Shown: positions 11,262-20,794 of the stretch, one piece after another
Position numbering within the stretch: position 1 is the first letter of the stretch
How the letters are laid out: each line of letters starts with the position of its first letter
Source: Gnetum montanum
Lineage: Eukaryota > Streptophyta > Gnetopsida > Gnetales > Gnetaceae
Length of the DNA stretch: 64,000 bases
Assembly: GCA_015680685.1 (NCBI GenBank)
Contig: MNCI01020931.1
Location: forward strand, 1-64,000
Reading direction: 5' to 3'
The notes under the pieces: model-generated
Database searches by the model: none
What the model was told of the DNA's origin: nothing
Seen by the model: only the letters and a program-made list of their open reading frames with translations
Made by a program: the position numbers and the translations under genes

Positions 11262-11585
11262 AAAGGCTCAAGAAAATATTTGTAAACTACCTTACGAATA
11301 TCGTTGTAATTTTGAAATCCTAATGGTGTAACTGTTTGCCAAGGATTTCCCATCCTATTAGAATTCCCTTTTATAGTTGAACTCTTATATTTCTTTGACT
11401 TTCTTTTATAGACTAATAAACTAAATAAAAGGGGTGATCTTCTTATCCTTCTAGTCTTTCCTCCACTACTTCTTCCAAACTCAAAAACCTTCTTTTGTTC
11501 TTCTTCTAAAGAATAATCAATCTTATAATCAAGAATTTCTTTGAAACCTTTGAAATCTTCCAAACTATCAGTTTGTTTGGTTATG
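11262..11585 (-). pseudogene. T1 gag, N-terminal third
   Basis: Matches the first 110 residues of T2 gag: SLEEEQKKVFEFGRSSGGKTRR, a basic serine/arginine stretch, then NPWQTVTPLGFQNYNDI and VYKYFLEPF, which ends exactly at the A1 insertion point. The initiator codon used by T2 (ATG at 39462) is ATA here (complement of 11582-11584), so this copy cannot start normally. The continuation lies at 3077-4332. (The residue strings are abbreviated to key parts.). Confidence 0.8.
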
Positions 11586-11685
11586 AACCCATAATAGTAT
11601 CTAATTTTTAAGCCCTTCTAACAACAAAAAGAAATGCTGGTGTGCTAGGACTATCAGGCTTATGAACATAGATGAAAAATCTTTA

Positions 11686-11703
11686 GCCCTCCTTCTAGTG
11701 CCA
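11686..11703 (-). promoter_or_regulatory. T1 primer-binding site
   Basis: The complement reads TGGCACTAGAAGGAGGGC, one base from the primer site shared by T2 and T3 (TGGCGCTAGAAGGAGGGC). It lies just inside the 5' LTR edge. I could not assign the tRNA by eye. Confidence 0.65.
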
Positions 11704-11710
11704 AAAGAAC

Positions 11711-12700
11711 TATTGATGACTATTTGGGACCAAATCACTAATGTGGGAAGCCTCCTAGTCTCATGACTTTGGGAGTCATTGGATCAAAGGTGTGCTTCAA
11801 ACAAGGCTTAGGTGCTTTCTAGTCTCTTGAAACACCAAGGCGTAGATACCTCCAAATAAACTTAGTAGTTATAAAACATACTAAACATGAGTGTGTGTTT
11901 TGCTATTACAAATGTTGAAATGGTTGGGTTGTGTATGAAACTGTAATTGGCTATCATAAAAGAGATTCAGCTATCTTTGTCAAATATTGTGAGTTGTTGA
12001 AGATTCCTATCTTATTTATTCACTTAGTTTATACAGTCCCTACAGTACAATACTTGTAACAAATAAAATTTTGCAAAGATTTTTGAACACAATTTTGCCA
12101 CTCTACTCCTAGTTTTCCCCAGAGAGAAAGTTCCATAATAAAACTAGAAATAGAGCAAGATTCAATGGACTTTGAAAGAGAAAGAAAAGAAAGTAGAATT
12201 GCATGAAATCTCAAATATTTAAGCAAGATAAATTGACCTAAGGAAACACTTCACAATAAAGCTATTTCTGTTATCTAAAAATACCGAAGATTTTCCTAGA
12301 TTCTCTATGCTCAAAATAGGCAAATTCATTAAGACATTACTATTAAATTACTCTTGATGCTTTTTAACAACATAAGCTCTTCTATTAAAATCTTAATAGA
12401 AGTCTAATATTGAATAAAAACATAGCTATAAAAAGAAAACTAGAAAAATCCCAAAATTAAATGCCAAGCACAAGACTATCTAAACCATTAACTAAGAAAC
12501 TAAAACAAAATGGGAAGAAATGAACTCACAAAATAAAAATAAAGAATCTGAATTGGTGTCTTTAGCAAGCCATGCTTTTACAATCATCAATCTTCTTCTA
12601 AGTTGCTTCATGCATCCACCCCCCTCCTGCCCCAACACACACACACACCCTCTATTTTCACTTTACCTTTGAAGCCCTTTTATAGTGGCTTTGGGTAGTT
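11711..12700 (-). repeat. T1 5' LTR (right boundary uncertain)
   Basis: The reverse complement matches the R/U5 part of the T2 LTR, including TTTATTTGGAGGTAT near 11845, AAATTTTATTTGTTAC near 12060, and the stretch with ATCTTGCTCTATTTCTAG near 12140. A TATA-like CTATAAAAGGGCTTCA lies on the minus strand at about 12670-12685, parallel to the T2 TATA box. U3 must extend further right, possibly to TGTTGGAACC motifs ending at 14212 or 14447, but no second copy is available to prove the boundary. Confidence 0.6.
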
Positions 12701-13800
12701 ACAATAGTCATGAAAATTTAAGGGTATTACAAATATTACTCCTAACTCTTTTAAGCAATGTTGAAAATTTTGCTTCTTTTATTAATGCAAAAATTTTTGT
12801 TGATTCTCTGAATGCATATTTACTAGCTAGCAAGAAAAAAGTTATGACATCTTCTTCTAGAAACGTTGATGCAACTTAGACACCTAATTTTGTTCTTTTT
12901 GATGATGAATATGAGTTATTAGTTACTAATCTTTTATCACAATATGTGTTCATTCAAGTTTTGGGTTACCTACCTCATAATCGATGTTTTGTTTCACATT
13001 TAGATGATTTCATGAAAAAACATGACATCCAAGTCCCTCATGCCAATTATTATTCTTATTGTTTTTTGCTTATTAAATTAGACAATGCTTCAATGGTTCA
13101 ACATACCCTGGACATAGAATATTTTATACATAAGCAGGTAGTGTTAATCATTTGTAAGTGAGCTCTAGATTTTGATGTTGAATCTAAAGAATATGCTAAA
13201 GTTCCATATTTTGTTGAGTTATATAATCAACTACTGATTTTTTAAAAAATCTAAGCAAGGAATTGTTAGTCTTCTTGGTCCCATTAAGTATGTGGATTCT
13301 ATTTACTTTTAGTTTTTGTGGTCATATTTTTATTAAAATCAACCTTCTTAATCATAAAAAAACTGGTGTTACAAGCAAGAGAAAAGACTTACATTCAACT
13401 AATTACATATTATAAACTTTCTAATTATTGGAACTCTTACCATAGTGAAGAATATTTGTCTAATGTTTTTCCTTTACTACTCAAGAAAAAATATTCCAAA
13501 AAGAAAAAAGATAAAATGTGTTAAAGTTGAAGACAAAAAAAAATATGAAGTCGAAGATATGAAAAATCAAGTTAATGTCAATAGTAAGAATGATGAAATG
13601 GCAATAAAGAATCCAAAGAAGACAGAAGATTCTATGTATATTTTTGCTAGTACTAGATAAAGTATTAAGCATCCCAAAAAAATAGCTCATAAGGAAAAAT
13701 TTTCCTTGTCTAGGAAGAATACTATTAAATCAAAGATTAAAACTAGTGTTAATGAGAAGGCTATAGTTAATGATAAATATTCTTGATGTAAGATCAATAG
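12685..13800 (+). pseudogene. Unrecognised coding-like stretch, probably within T1 U3
   Basis: Two open pieces in one frame, 64 and 71 codons, are separated by a TAG and a short gap. They look protein-like rather than random: NVENFASFINAKIFVDSL, then FDDEYELLVTNLLSQYVF, then VPHANYYSYCFLLIKLD. Open but lysine-rich pieces follow to about 13660. I do not recognise the family. It lies upstream of, and antisense to, the T1 LTR TATA box, the same position in which T2 and T3 carry captured host genes, so a captured gene fragment is one possibility. Another is an unrelated older transposon. Confidence 0.35.
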
Positions 13801-14160
13801 CAAGCATGAAGATCCCACTAGTAGTACCACTTTCTTTCTTTGAAATAGATATTGATATTAAGCCTTAGCTCTCTATCTTGAATTCTTCTGCTATTTTATG
13901 TTCAAATATGGATGCTAAAAAGTAATGTAAATTTCATTAGGAATTCATAATAATAATTAAATTTCTTCATTTATTTTTCAAAGCATCAAATGTAAAGTTG
14001 TACACCTAAGTAGATAGTCCTAAAACTAGAAAGTGTTGTCTTCTTTCCATATTTTTTAATGATGTATACTTAGTGTCAAGCTTGTGATGTACTTTGAATT
14101 TTCTTTGCTCATTATTAATATTTTTTTTTTGAGTGTGACATCCTTTTAAATTTTTTATTG

Positions 14161-14447
14161 GACTATATATCTCGAGGTGTACCTATATTGTAACTATTTT
14201 GGGGTTCCAACACATATCCCTATGCCCTTCCACTGCATCCCCACACAGATCCACCTCCACCCTAGACTTCCCCCCCCCCCCCCCCCCCAAAAAAAAACAA
14301 AAAAATAAAAATAAAAACAAATTCCAACATTATAACAATGAGTTGTTAACCTAGTGGTAAGAATCTATTAATGCTAAGTTATAAAGTTCTACATGGACTA
14401 TATATTTTGGGGTGTACCTATACTATAATTATTTTGAGGTTCCAACA
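14161..14447 (-). repeat. Pair of 52-bp direct repeats flanking a poly-C tract
   Basis: 14161-14212 and 14396-14447 are about 80% alike (GACTATATAT...GTTCCAACA). On the minus strand both begin TGTTGGAACC, as an LTR would. Between them is an uninterrupted C run of about 18 (14271-14288) followed by an A-rich tract. No gene is seen. Confidence 0.6.
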
Positions 14448-14827
14448 CCCCCTCCTAAAAATAAATTAAGAATAATGCTATGCAAGACCATTAAATTTAC
14501 AATTGTAGCATATCAACGAGGTTGAATGGAGTTAGAAGAAATTAGAGAAGTAGGATGTGAGATACCTTATCATGATCAGAGTGGATGACTTGTGTCTAAA
14601 GGCTCTCCACTAATTGGCCCACATGATAGGTAGGAAAAATCACCACTATACTATAATGCTCTATCATATAATTGCCAAGCATTGATAGAGACCTTGTGGT
14701 AATCCATGGATGGTACTAATATTATTATCTAGTAGGCTATTCAATAACCATTGATCATTGTCTTTTCACTTAGATTAAAAATGGTTCTAATACATATGGT
14801 TTAGTTTAGAGTGAGATGTATGGTCAT
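14448..14827. other. No recognisable feature
   Basis: AT-rich sequence between the 52-bp repeats and the T3 target duplication (GTCAT, 14823-14827). I see no conserved coding frame. Confidence 0.5.
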
Positions 14828-15954
14828 TGTACTATCCTAAATCGTTGGTGTAAGGCTAGAAGGGAAAAAGACAACAAGAGATCGTTGGGCAGGCACAACT
14901 GACCCTGCCTTTGCTTGAGGGCAAGCTGGAAAAGAGAACAAAGGCAGAGTGCCTTGGATGGTCTGCACTCAAATCAACCAAGGACTTCCCCGAGCGTAAG
15001 CTACGGCCAGCGCTGGGATTATCGTAAACGATATGTAAATGGAATGCAAACGGCAATACGAAATGTAAACAAAGCATACTAAATTATAAATAAAGCATAA
15101 ATAAAGCTATATTTGTAAAACATAAATAGAACTAAACAATGTAAATGGGAGGCAATAATGAAACTATATTATTATTGTTTAAAAAAAATGTGCACCAGTC
15201 AAAGCGTAGTTGCACAAGTGTGGATGGCAAGTCAAACGCCTAGCCCCGAAAAGATATGACACGATGATGTGACGATGAAATGGGATGAACGTGAGAAGAA
15301 CTTGGAAGCCAACAATCGAATGTGCTGAGCGCCCAAGGATTACAAGTTTTGTCCTCCTTCAGAATTTCCAATCTCTCCAATCTTTGCCTCTTCCAATCTT
15401 CTTCTTCTTCTTCTCTCTTCTCTCTTGCTGCTTTTGCTTTTTCTTCTCTTGCCTCCTCCCAATTTGTGTGAATTGATGGGGTATTTATAGGGTTGGGCTA
15501 GGGTTTTGGCTAGGGTTTGCTTTGACCAGGATCAATGTATTTGTGATGGATAGTTGTACATGAGTTGCATGTGTGTTGGCAATTGCATACTTTGACCAGG
15601 TTCAATGCATTTTACAACTTGTGGGTCATTCGAGCCCATAAAAATACAAATAAATTAGAAAAACAATCCCTCAAGTAATAAAAATTTAAAGAAAATTTAG
15701 AACCGGCTCGCTTGAAAAACTATTTTTTTTTCTTTTTTTTGGATGAATATTCGGCCCGATTTTGCATGGGCTTTCATGTTCCGTTGCCATCGTACTGATT
15801 TCTGGAACTCAAAACAAGCTTTCATTTTTTCTGCAATCATTGCATCATGGGTGGGTGTTACTGGCCATCAAAGTAGTGCAGGATAAGAATCTCAGATTGG
15901 AGGGGAGGGGCAGTTGTCGACGGTGCTACTTGTCAAGTTTCGTTTATTGAGAAA

Positions 15955-16290
15955 TTGGAGTTGATTGTCATGACCATGAACGTAGCCATAATATTCATGG
16001 CCCAACTGTTGGTGATGGCGTCCGAGCTGACAATGGCAGAAACTGTGCTGACAGCTCCAACGGTGGCCACCCCACCGGGCACGAATGCAATGACAATCCT
16101 GGAGCCAGCAACAAGATGTCACATGTTCATCAGTATGCACATTGCTAAAATAATTTAGTTGTTGTTGTCCGCTAAGGATTCACAAGGTTTGACGATCCTG
16201 GCACCAACGGACACGGCATTCACAGAGTTTGAAGCCCGGGATACTGAACTCGCTTAATGAGGAGCAGAAGATGTAGCTGATGTAGCAGGA
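15955..16290 (+). pseudogene. Fasciclin-like arabinogalactan protein fragment in T3 3' LTR
   Basis: FLAs are secreted, usually GPI-anchored cell-wall glycoproteins with FAS1 adhesion domains. From the ATG at 15979 the frame gives a hydrophobic leader NVAIIFMAQLLVMAS, a Thr/Pro segment APTVATPPGTNAMTILEPA, a TAG at 16156, then the FAS1 H1 motif GLTILAPTDTAF. A one-base frameshift at about 16229 leads into QSLKPGILNSLNEEQKM, typical of FAS1 just after H1. Homology then stops, so only the leader and first quarter of the FAS1 domain were captured. It is antisense to the element and present again at 24753-25080. The frameshift and TAG are shared with the other copy, so the fragment was already broken when T3 inserted. 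Confidence 0.85.
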
Positions 16291-17393
16291 GCAGAAGACA
16301 ACGACGCGGCCTGCAGAAAACAGTGGCGACAGGGAGAAAATAGTGGTGGCAAGCACGGAGGTGGTGGCACAGCAAAAATAGGAGGAGTGGCGACGCGACA
16401 GGCACAGGACAGCAATGCGGCAGCGTGGCAGTCGACAAACAGCGTAAAGTGGTGGTGCGGCAGTCGGCGGTGGGAGCAGAAATGGCAACGCAGCGGGTGG
16501 AAATAGTGATGTGGTGGGCAACGGGAGTAGCGAGTGACATGGCAGGTAGCATAAAGCGAGGCTCCTTGGCCAAGTGGCCTTGCTCAATCAGGTTGTTGGG
16601 GCTCTCCAGTAGGAAGTAGCTCTCAAAGAATATGCTTCCTGATCATGTCGCAAGCCTTTTTTTTATCCCAGAGGTTTTTCAAGAATTGCTGTTGTTGACG
16701 ATCTTATTTGAAGAAATTGCGTGCTCCATCTCCTCTGATTACAGAACCCAAGGTTGAAAGTTGCAATTGCATGTTACTAGATCCTAGTCCTTGCATGTAC
16801 AAACAGCAATCTTTTTGTTCATGGGAGTATAATTTTTTAGGCGACATTTTGGTCTTCTTGACTCTGCGTTGTTCATCCGCGTCAGAAAATTCTAGGCCTT
16901 TGCTACTTATTGCCTTTCTCCACCCACACCATCCAGCAGATTGATTTGGCCACTAGTAATCCCACTCCAAATCAAACGCATCTTGCAGCTCTTAATGTTG
17001 GGTGATCCACTACGAGGACAAAAATGATAGGCATGCAACTTTGGTTACTTAACCCAAGCACTAAGAAACTTCACTGCTGCAAGTAACTGATAAATTAATC
17101 CTAGAATAATTAAATTAGAAACTGACTCTACTAGAGAGGATTCCATTGATGATACACACAAAACATCCAACGTTATAGAGAGAAGCATAATCTCCACATT
17201 TTCCTTTGCTGGATAATATTCAATAATTGGTGCATATGCCTTTGTTTCTACCACAGGAAATTTTCAGTCATTTTATATTTATAACAACGCATGAAAACCT
17301 TCCACTTGTATGATCTGGATAATTTTTTTGAATTCTTGAAAGGACTTGAGTCATTTTCAATTAAAGTGCTAAGCTGAAATTAGTGGTGTTTCA
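16291..17393. other. Remainder of T3 U3, unrecognised
   Basis: 16290-16560 is AG-rich and degenerate, with repeated GCAGAAAACAG-like words. 16560-17393 is shared with 25380-26220. In the right copy a minus-strand frame stays open for 115 codons (25734-26081), while the left copy is shortened by a stop. It could be another captured host fragment, but I cannot name it. Confidence 0.4.
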
Positions 17394-17411
17394 TTGGCCC
17401 CTCTTTGTTGA
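17394..17411 (-). promoter_or_regulatory. T3 polypurine tract
   Basis: The minus strand reads AACAAAGAGGGGCCAAT immediately before the 3' LTR start. Its position and purine content fit a plus-strand primer. Confidence 0.65.
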
Positions 17412-18519
17412 CGTCTGGAGGAATTCACCCGAGAGGCATCAACAAAGAAGTGCAAAAACACCATGAACAACCAAGTACCAAACATTAACCATCAACCTTT
17501 GGCTGGATATCATCACACCATTTTCAAAAGTACATGGGATTGAGGGGATGTGATTCAAGATGCAAGGGAATCAGTTGCAACTGGGGAAGCTAGAAGGTTA
17601 AGGGCTATGATTACTACTGGGATTTGTGAGAGAGGAGTGCTCTCTTGTGTACAAGTCATGTCATTGGTGCTTGTCAACAACCAGGTTTTCATTAGACTCA
17701 GAACCAAGACATAGGAGATGCGTTCTTTGGAGAAACGAGACTCTTATAGAGTATTTGTGGGGCCTGTTGTAAACAGCCAAAGCCACGCGATGATGTGCAA
17801 CATGGTCTCTTTGAGACACAAGTGTAACTATTTTTCAAGACAATTGCCTTCTCGCCTGGGGCTTATATGAGAATGGCCAATAGTCTTTTGTTTATGATGT
17901 CAACGGGGTTTTGAAGACCTTCTCCATGCATTTTTCTCTTTGACCATTTTTTTTGTTCTTTTTTGGTCTTTTTGAAAGAGCTTGCTTTTTTTGTGCCATG
18001 CTTGTGTATGAGCATTTGCATTTTGCATCATGTACTATGTATCATGTTTTGTGTCGCAACTTCTTAGAGAGTTACAGTGTGCAACAGTGTATCAAGAGTT
18101 TTGAGGTGAGCAGAATGTATCAGGGGGTGTAATTGAATAGGCTAAGGGGAGCATGATGGGGAATAGGAAATGTATCAAAAGTCAGGAATGTAATTATGAA
18201 TGAATTGATTAACCTAGTCGCGTGCATCAGGAAAAACATGATACCTTGTCGCCATGATGAAGTGCATTTATGCACAAATGCCTTAGAAGTGTCATCCTGC
18301 AAACACAACTCCAAGAAGACAAGAAAACCACAAATGAAACAATCAGCTAAACACTTTAAACAAGGAGATGGAGTCACCATGTGTAGCTTTTAAAGCAAAC
18401 AGAATCATGAACAGCATCAGTTTCATTAGGCCCCATGGGATGAATCATGCAACAAGTCTTTGTGAAACAGAAACAGCCAACTGCAACAACAGATCTTTTC
18501 CAATTTTGCCTAGTCATCA
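17412..18519 (-). other. T3 3' non-coding region
   Basis: 1.1 kb without a conserved reading frame. It contains a pyrimidine-rich patch near 17940-17990. It leads into the repeat-rich segment to the right. Confidence 0.5.
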
Positions 18520-19520
18520 ATGATGTCATTAGTTTATAGTCTTATCAAACTGTTGTGGATTAGTTTCACGTCATAACCCCTTGGACGGTGCCAGTGTAGC
18601 GTCGTAGCGGACGGTGCATTGCTAGTTTATAGTCATGGCAGACTATGAAGAGGCAAACTAGTTTATAGTCTTAGTGGACTCTGGATGCTAGTTTCATGTC
18701 ATGACAGACGAATGTGGCAGTTTAGTGTCATACTGGACAGAACTCTGTGGTATCAGTTTTAAGTCATGATCCAGGACTTCTCTGTGGTATCAGTTTTAAG
18801 TCATGATCCAGGACTNCATGATCCAGGACTTTTTTGTGGTATCATTTTTAAGTCATGATGCCAAGAATTTTCTGTGGTATCAGTTTTAAGTCATGATCCA
18901 GGACTGTCTGTGCTAGTTTATATTCATAGCGGACTAATGCTTACCTTGCTTGTGTAAAGTGTGATGCTACATGCATGGTCATGCTACGTGCCTACGAGAT
19001 CCTACAAAAAAAATCTACTAGGAAGAAAACAACATCAAGCAACACCTGCCATACATAGAGTTAGAATGTATGAATGAAAGAAAAGCAATGCAAAAAGTGA
19101 TAGTTTTATGTCATTCCAAGCCGTATGCTAGTTTAAGGCCTTTTCAGGCCATGTATTTTTGTAGTTTTATGTTTTTTATTATTTTTCTTTGTTTTCGAGA
19201 GTATATGTGTGCAACTAAATGTAACATAAATTTCTAAAGTGTAGAGCAAGATGTAAGGTAAATACTTGGAAAAGAAAGCAACGACCATGCAAGAATCTAA
19301 ATCGTAACTTGTAACCTGTAAGCAAAAATTCAATGTGAGATGACGAGAGTTTGTAAATTTGTAACTTTTTGGCTCTAGTTTAAAGCCATTTCAGGCTTGG
19401 TACATCAGTTTAAAGTCTTGATGGACTGTTGCATCTATTGTTAAAGAAAGGATTACCAGTTTTATGCCATGGTGGGCCAAAGGTAGTAATGTTTTCAAGA
19501 AGTTTTAAATGGAACCGGCC
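18520..19520. repeat. Degenerate ~30-bp repeats in T3 3' region
   Basis: Irregularly spaced copies of a motif of the form TAGTTTAnnGTCATnnCnGAC occur at about 18530-18930 and sporadically to 19450. Two near-identical longer units (CAGTTTTAAGTCATGATCCA) lie at 18750-18815. A single N at 18816 sits inside this array, so its length is probably collapsed in the assembly. Confidence 0.7.
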
Positions 19521-19535
19521 ATTTCTGACCATGGC

Positions 19536-19778
19536 TAGTTTAATGTCATTGCAGACATGTCGTAGTTTAATGTCATTTCGGACAGTTCATAGTTTAATGT
19601 CATTTCGAATAGTTCATAGTTTAACGTCATTTCAGATAGTTCGTAGTTTAACGTCATTTCGAATAGTTCATAGTTTAACGTCATTTCAGACAGTTCATAG
19701 TTTAACTTCATTTCGAATAGTTTGTAGTTTAATATCATTTCGGACAGTTCGTAGTTTAACGTCATTTCGGACAGTTCG
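19536..19778. repeat. Nine-unit 27-bp tandem repeat in T3
   Basis: Nine head-to-tail units of exactly 27 bp begin TAGTTTAAYGTCATTTCGRA. Units alternate between GGACAGTTC-type and GAATAGTTC-type ends, giving a 54-bp higher-order pattern. Because 27 is a multiple of three, both strands stay open (for example repeated MTLNYELSE on minus), which is a consequence of periodicity and not evidence of a gene. Confidence 0.9.
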
Positions 19779-19802
19779 TATCATTCATTCTAGTTGTTGA
19801 GT

Positions 19803-20790
19803 TGCCTCTTGATCTTTTGTAGCTTAATGTGTGGGGCTGGGTGTATGGGTATGATCTTATATTCACCTTCCCCTTCATCGGTGATGTCAAAGGGTAGTTC
19901 TAACCAAGAGACATCAGTAAGAATGGCTCCTATGTCTGTGTCTCCTTGTGTTTCTTCAGTGCTAATTGGATTATGAGTCAACGTTGGGTTCACATTTTGA
20001 TGCATGTTCATGGTTTCTTGTTTAGGCTTAACGAACTCAATTTCTGACCCTTGACCTACCTCAAGGTATGAGGAAATGATCGATGTTGTTCTATCCCCAT
20101 GTATGATGATCTCACCTCCCTCATAAGGTAGATGTATCTCCTAATGGATTGGTGAAGATACGGCTTTAAGTTGAGCTAGCCAAGGATGTCCTAGGATCAT
20201 ATTAAACCCTGGCATTTCATCAACCACTATGAATTCAGCTGATGTAGAGAATTGGTCTCCGGCTATGAAATCTAAGGTAACCATGCCTTTTACTCCCACA
20301 CGGAAACCACTGAAGGATCTCAAGAAAGAGGTTGTTGTAGGTTGTATTTGTTCAGTGAGTCTTAATTTTTCAATGATGGAAAAAGGTATTACATTTGTTG
20401 CTGCACCATCATCGACATGCACCCTATGTATTTTGAAATGATCAACCTGTATTGTTATGAACATAGGGGCCGTGGTGATTTCCCTTGTTTTCTCATCTAG
20501 CTTAATGTCCTTAACATGGAATTCTAAGGATGTGGTCTTTGATTCCTGAAGTTGTGGGAATAATACTGCATAAATGGATGGTTCATCTGTAGGAAGATCC
20601 TCACTAACAAGAATTGAAGTTAGCATTCGTACAAGAGCCTCTCGATGTACTGGTGAAGTCATCACTAGGTCATACAAACTTCAAGAAGTATTCTTTTGTT
20701 TTAAGGCTTGTGTGACCTGGTTCAATGCATTTTCTAGGTCTTTACCATTTGGGACATTCTTATCAGTAGAGATTTGGTCCATTTAACCTA
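19803..20790 (-). pseudogene. T3 protease and end of gag-pro frame
   Basis: Aspartic protease of Tat/Ogre style. The 178-codon open piece (20141-20677) shows VHVDDGAATNVIPFSIIEK with the active Asp-Gly-Ala, a strand FSGFRVGVKGMVTLDF, and the C-terminal FNMILGHPWLAQLKA. After a stop near 20140 an acidic tail DVSWLELPFDITDEGEGEY runs to a stop near 19803, directly followed by the tandem repeats. In an autonomous relative RT would begin here, but none is visible. The length of the protease core fits the family. Confidence 0.8.
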
Positions 20791-20794
20791 GCAT

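Larger units (their letters stand above)
14828..17393 (-). repeat. T3 3' LTR
   Basis: 2566-bp LTR paired with 23626-26220. Its minus-strand TATA box CTATAAATAC is at 15482-15490. U3 is unusually long (to 17393) and contains antisense host-derived sequence (see 15955-16290), an AG-rich degenerate stretch and unrecognised sequence. Confidence 0.9.

Noticed and set aside
14340-14400. Possible SINE start (CCTAGTGGTAAG resembles a Pol III A box)
   Set aside because: No convincing B box at the right distance, no target duplication and no second copy.
18520-19520. Regularly repeated short motifs considered as a CRISPR array
   Set aside because: Plant nuclear retroelement context, no unique spacers of constant length, no cas genes. 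The repeats are degenerate and partly contiguous.
19429-19800. Open frames on both strands through the 27-bp repeats (123 and 76 codons)
   Set aside because: The repeat length is a multiple of three, so a unit without stops stays open on any strand. The repetitive peptides have no other support.
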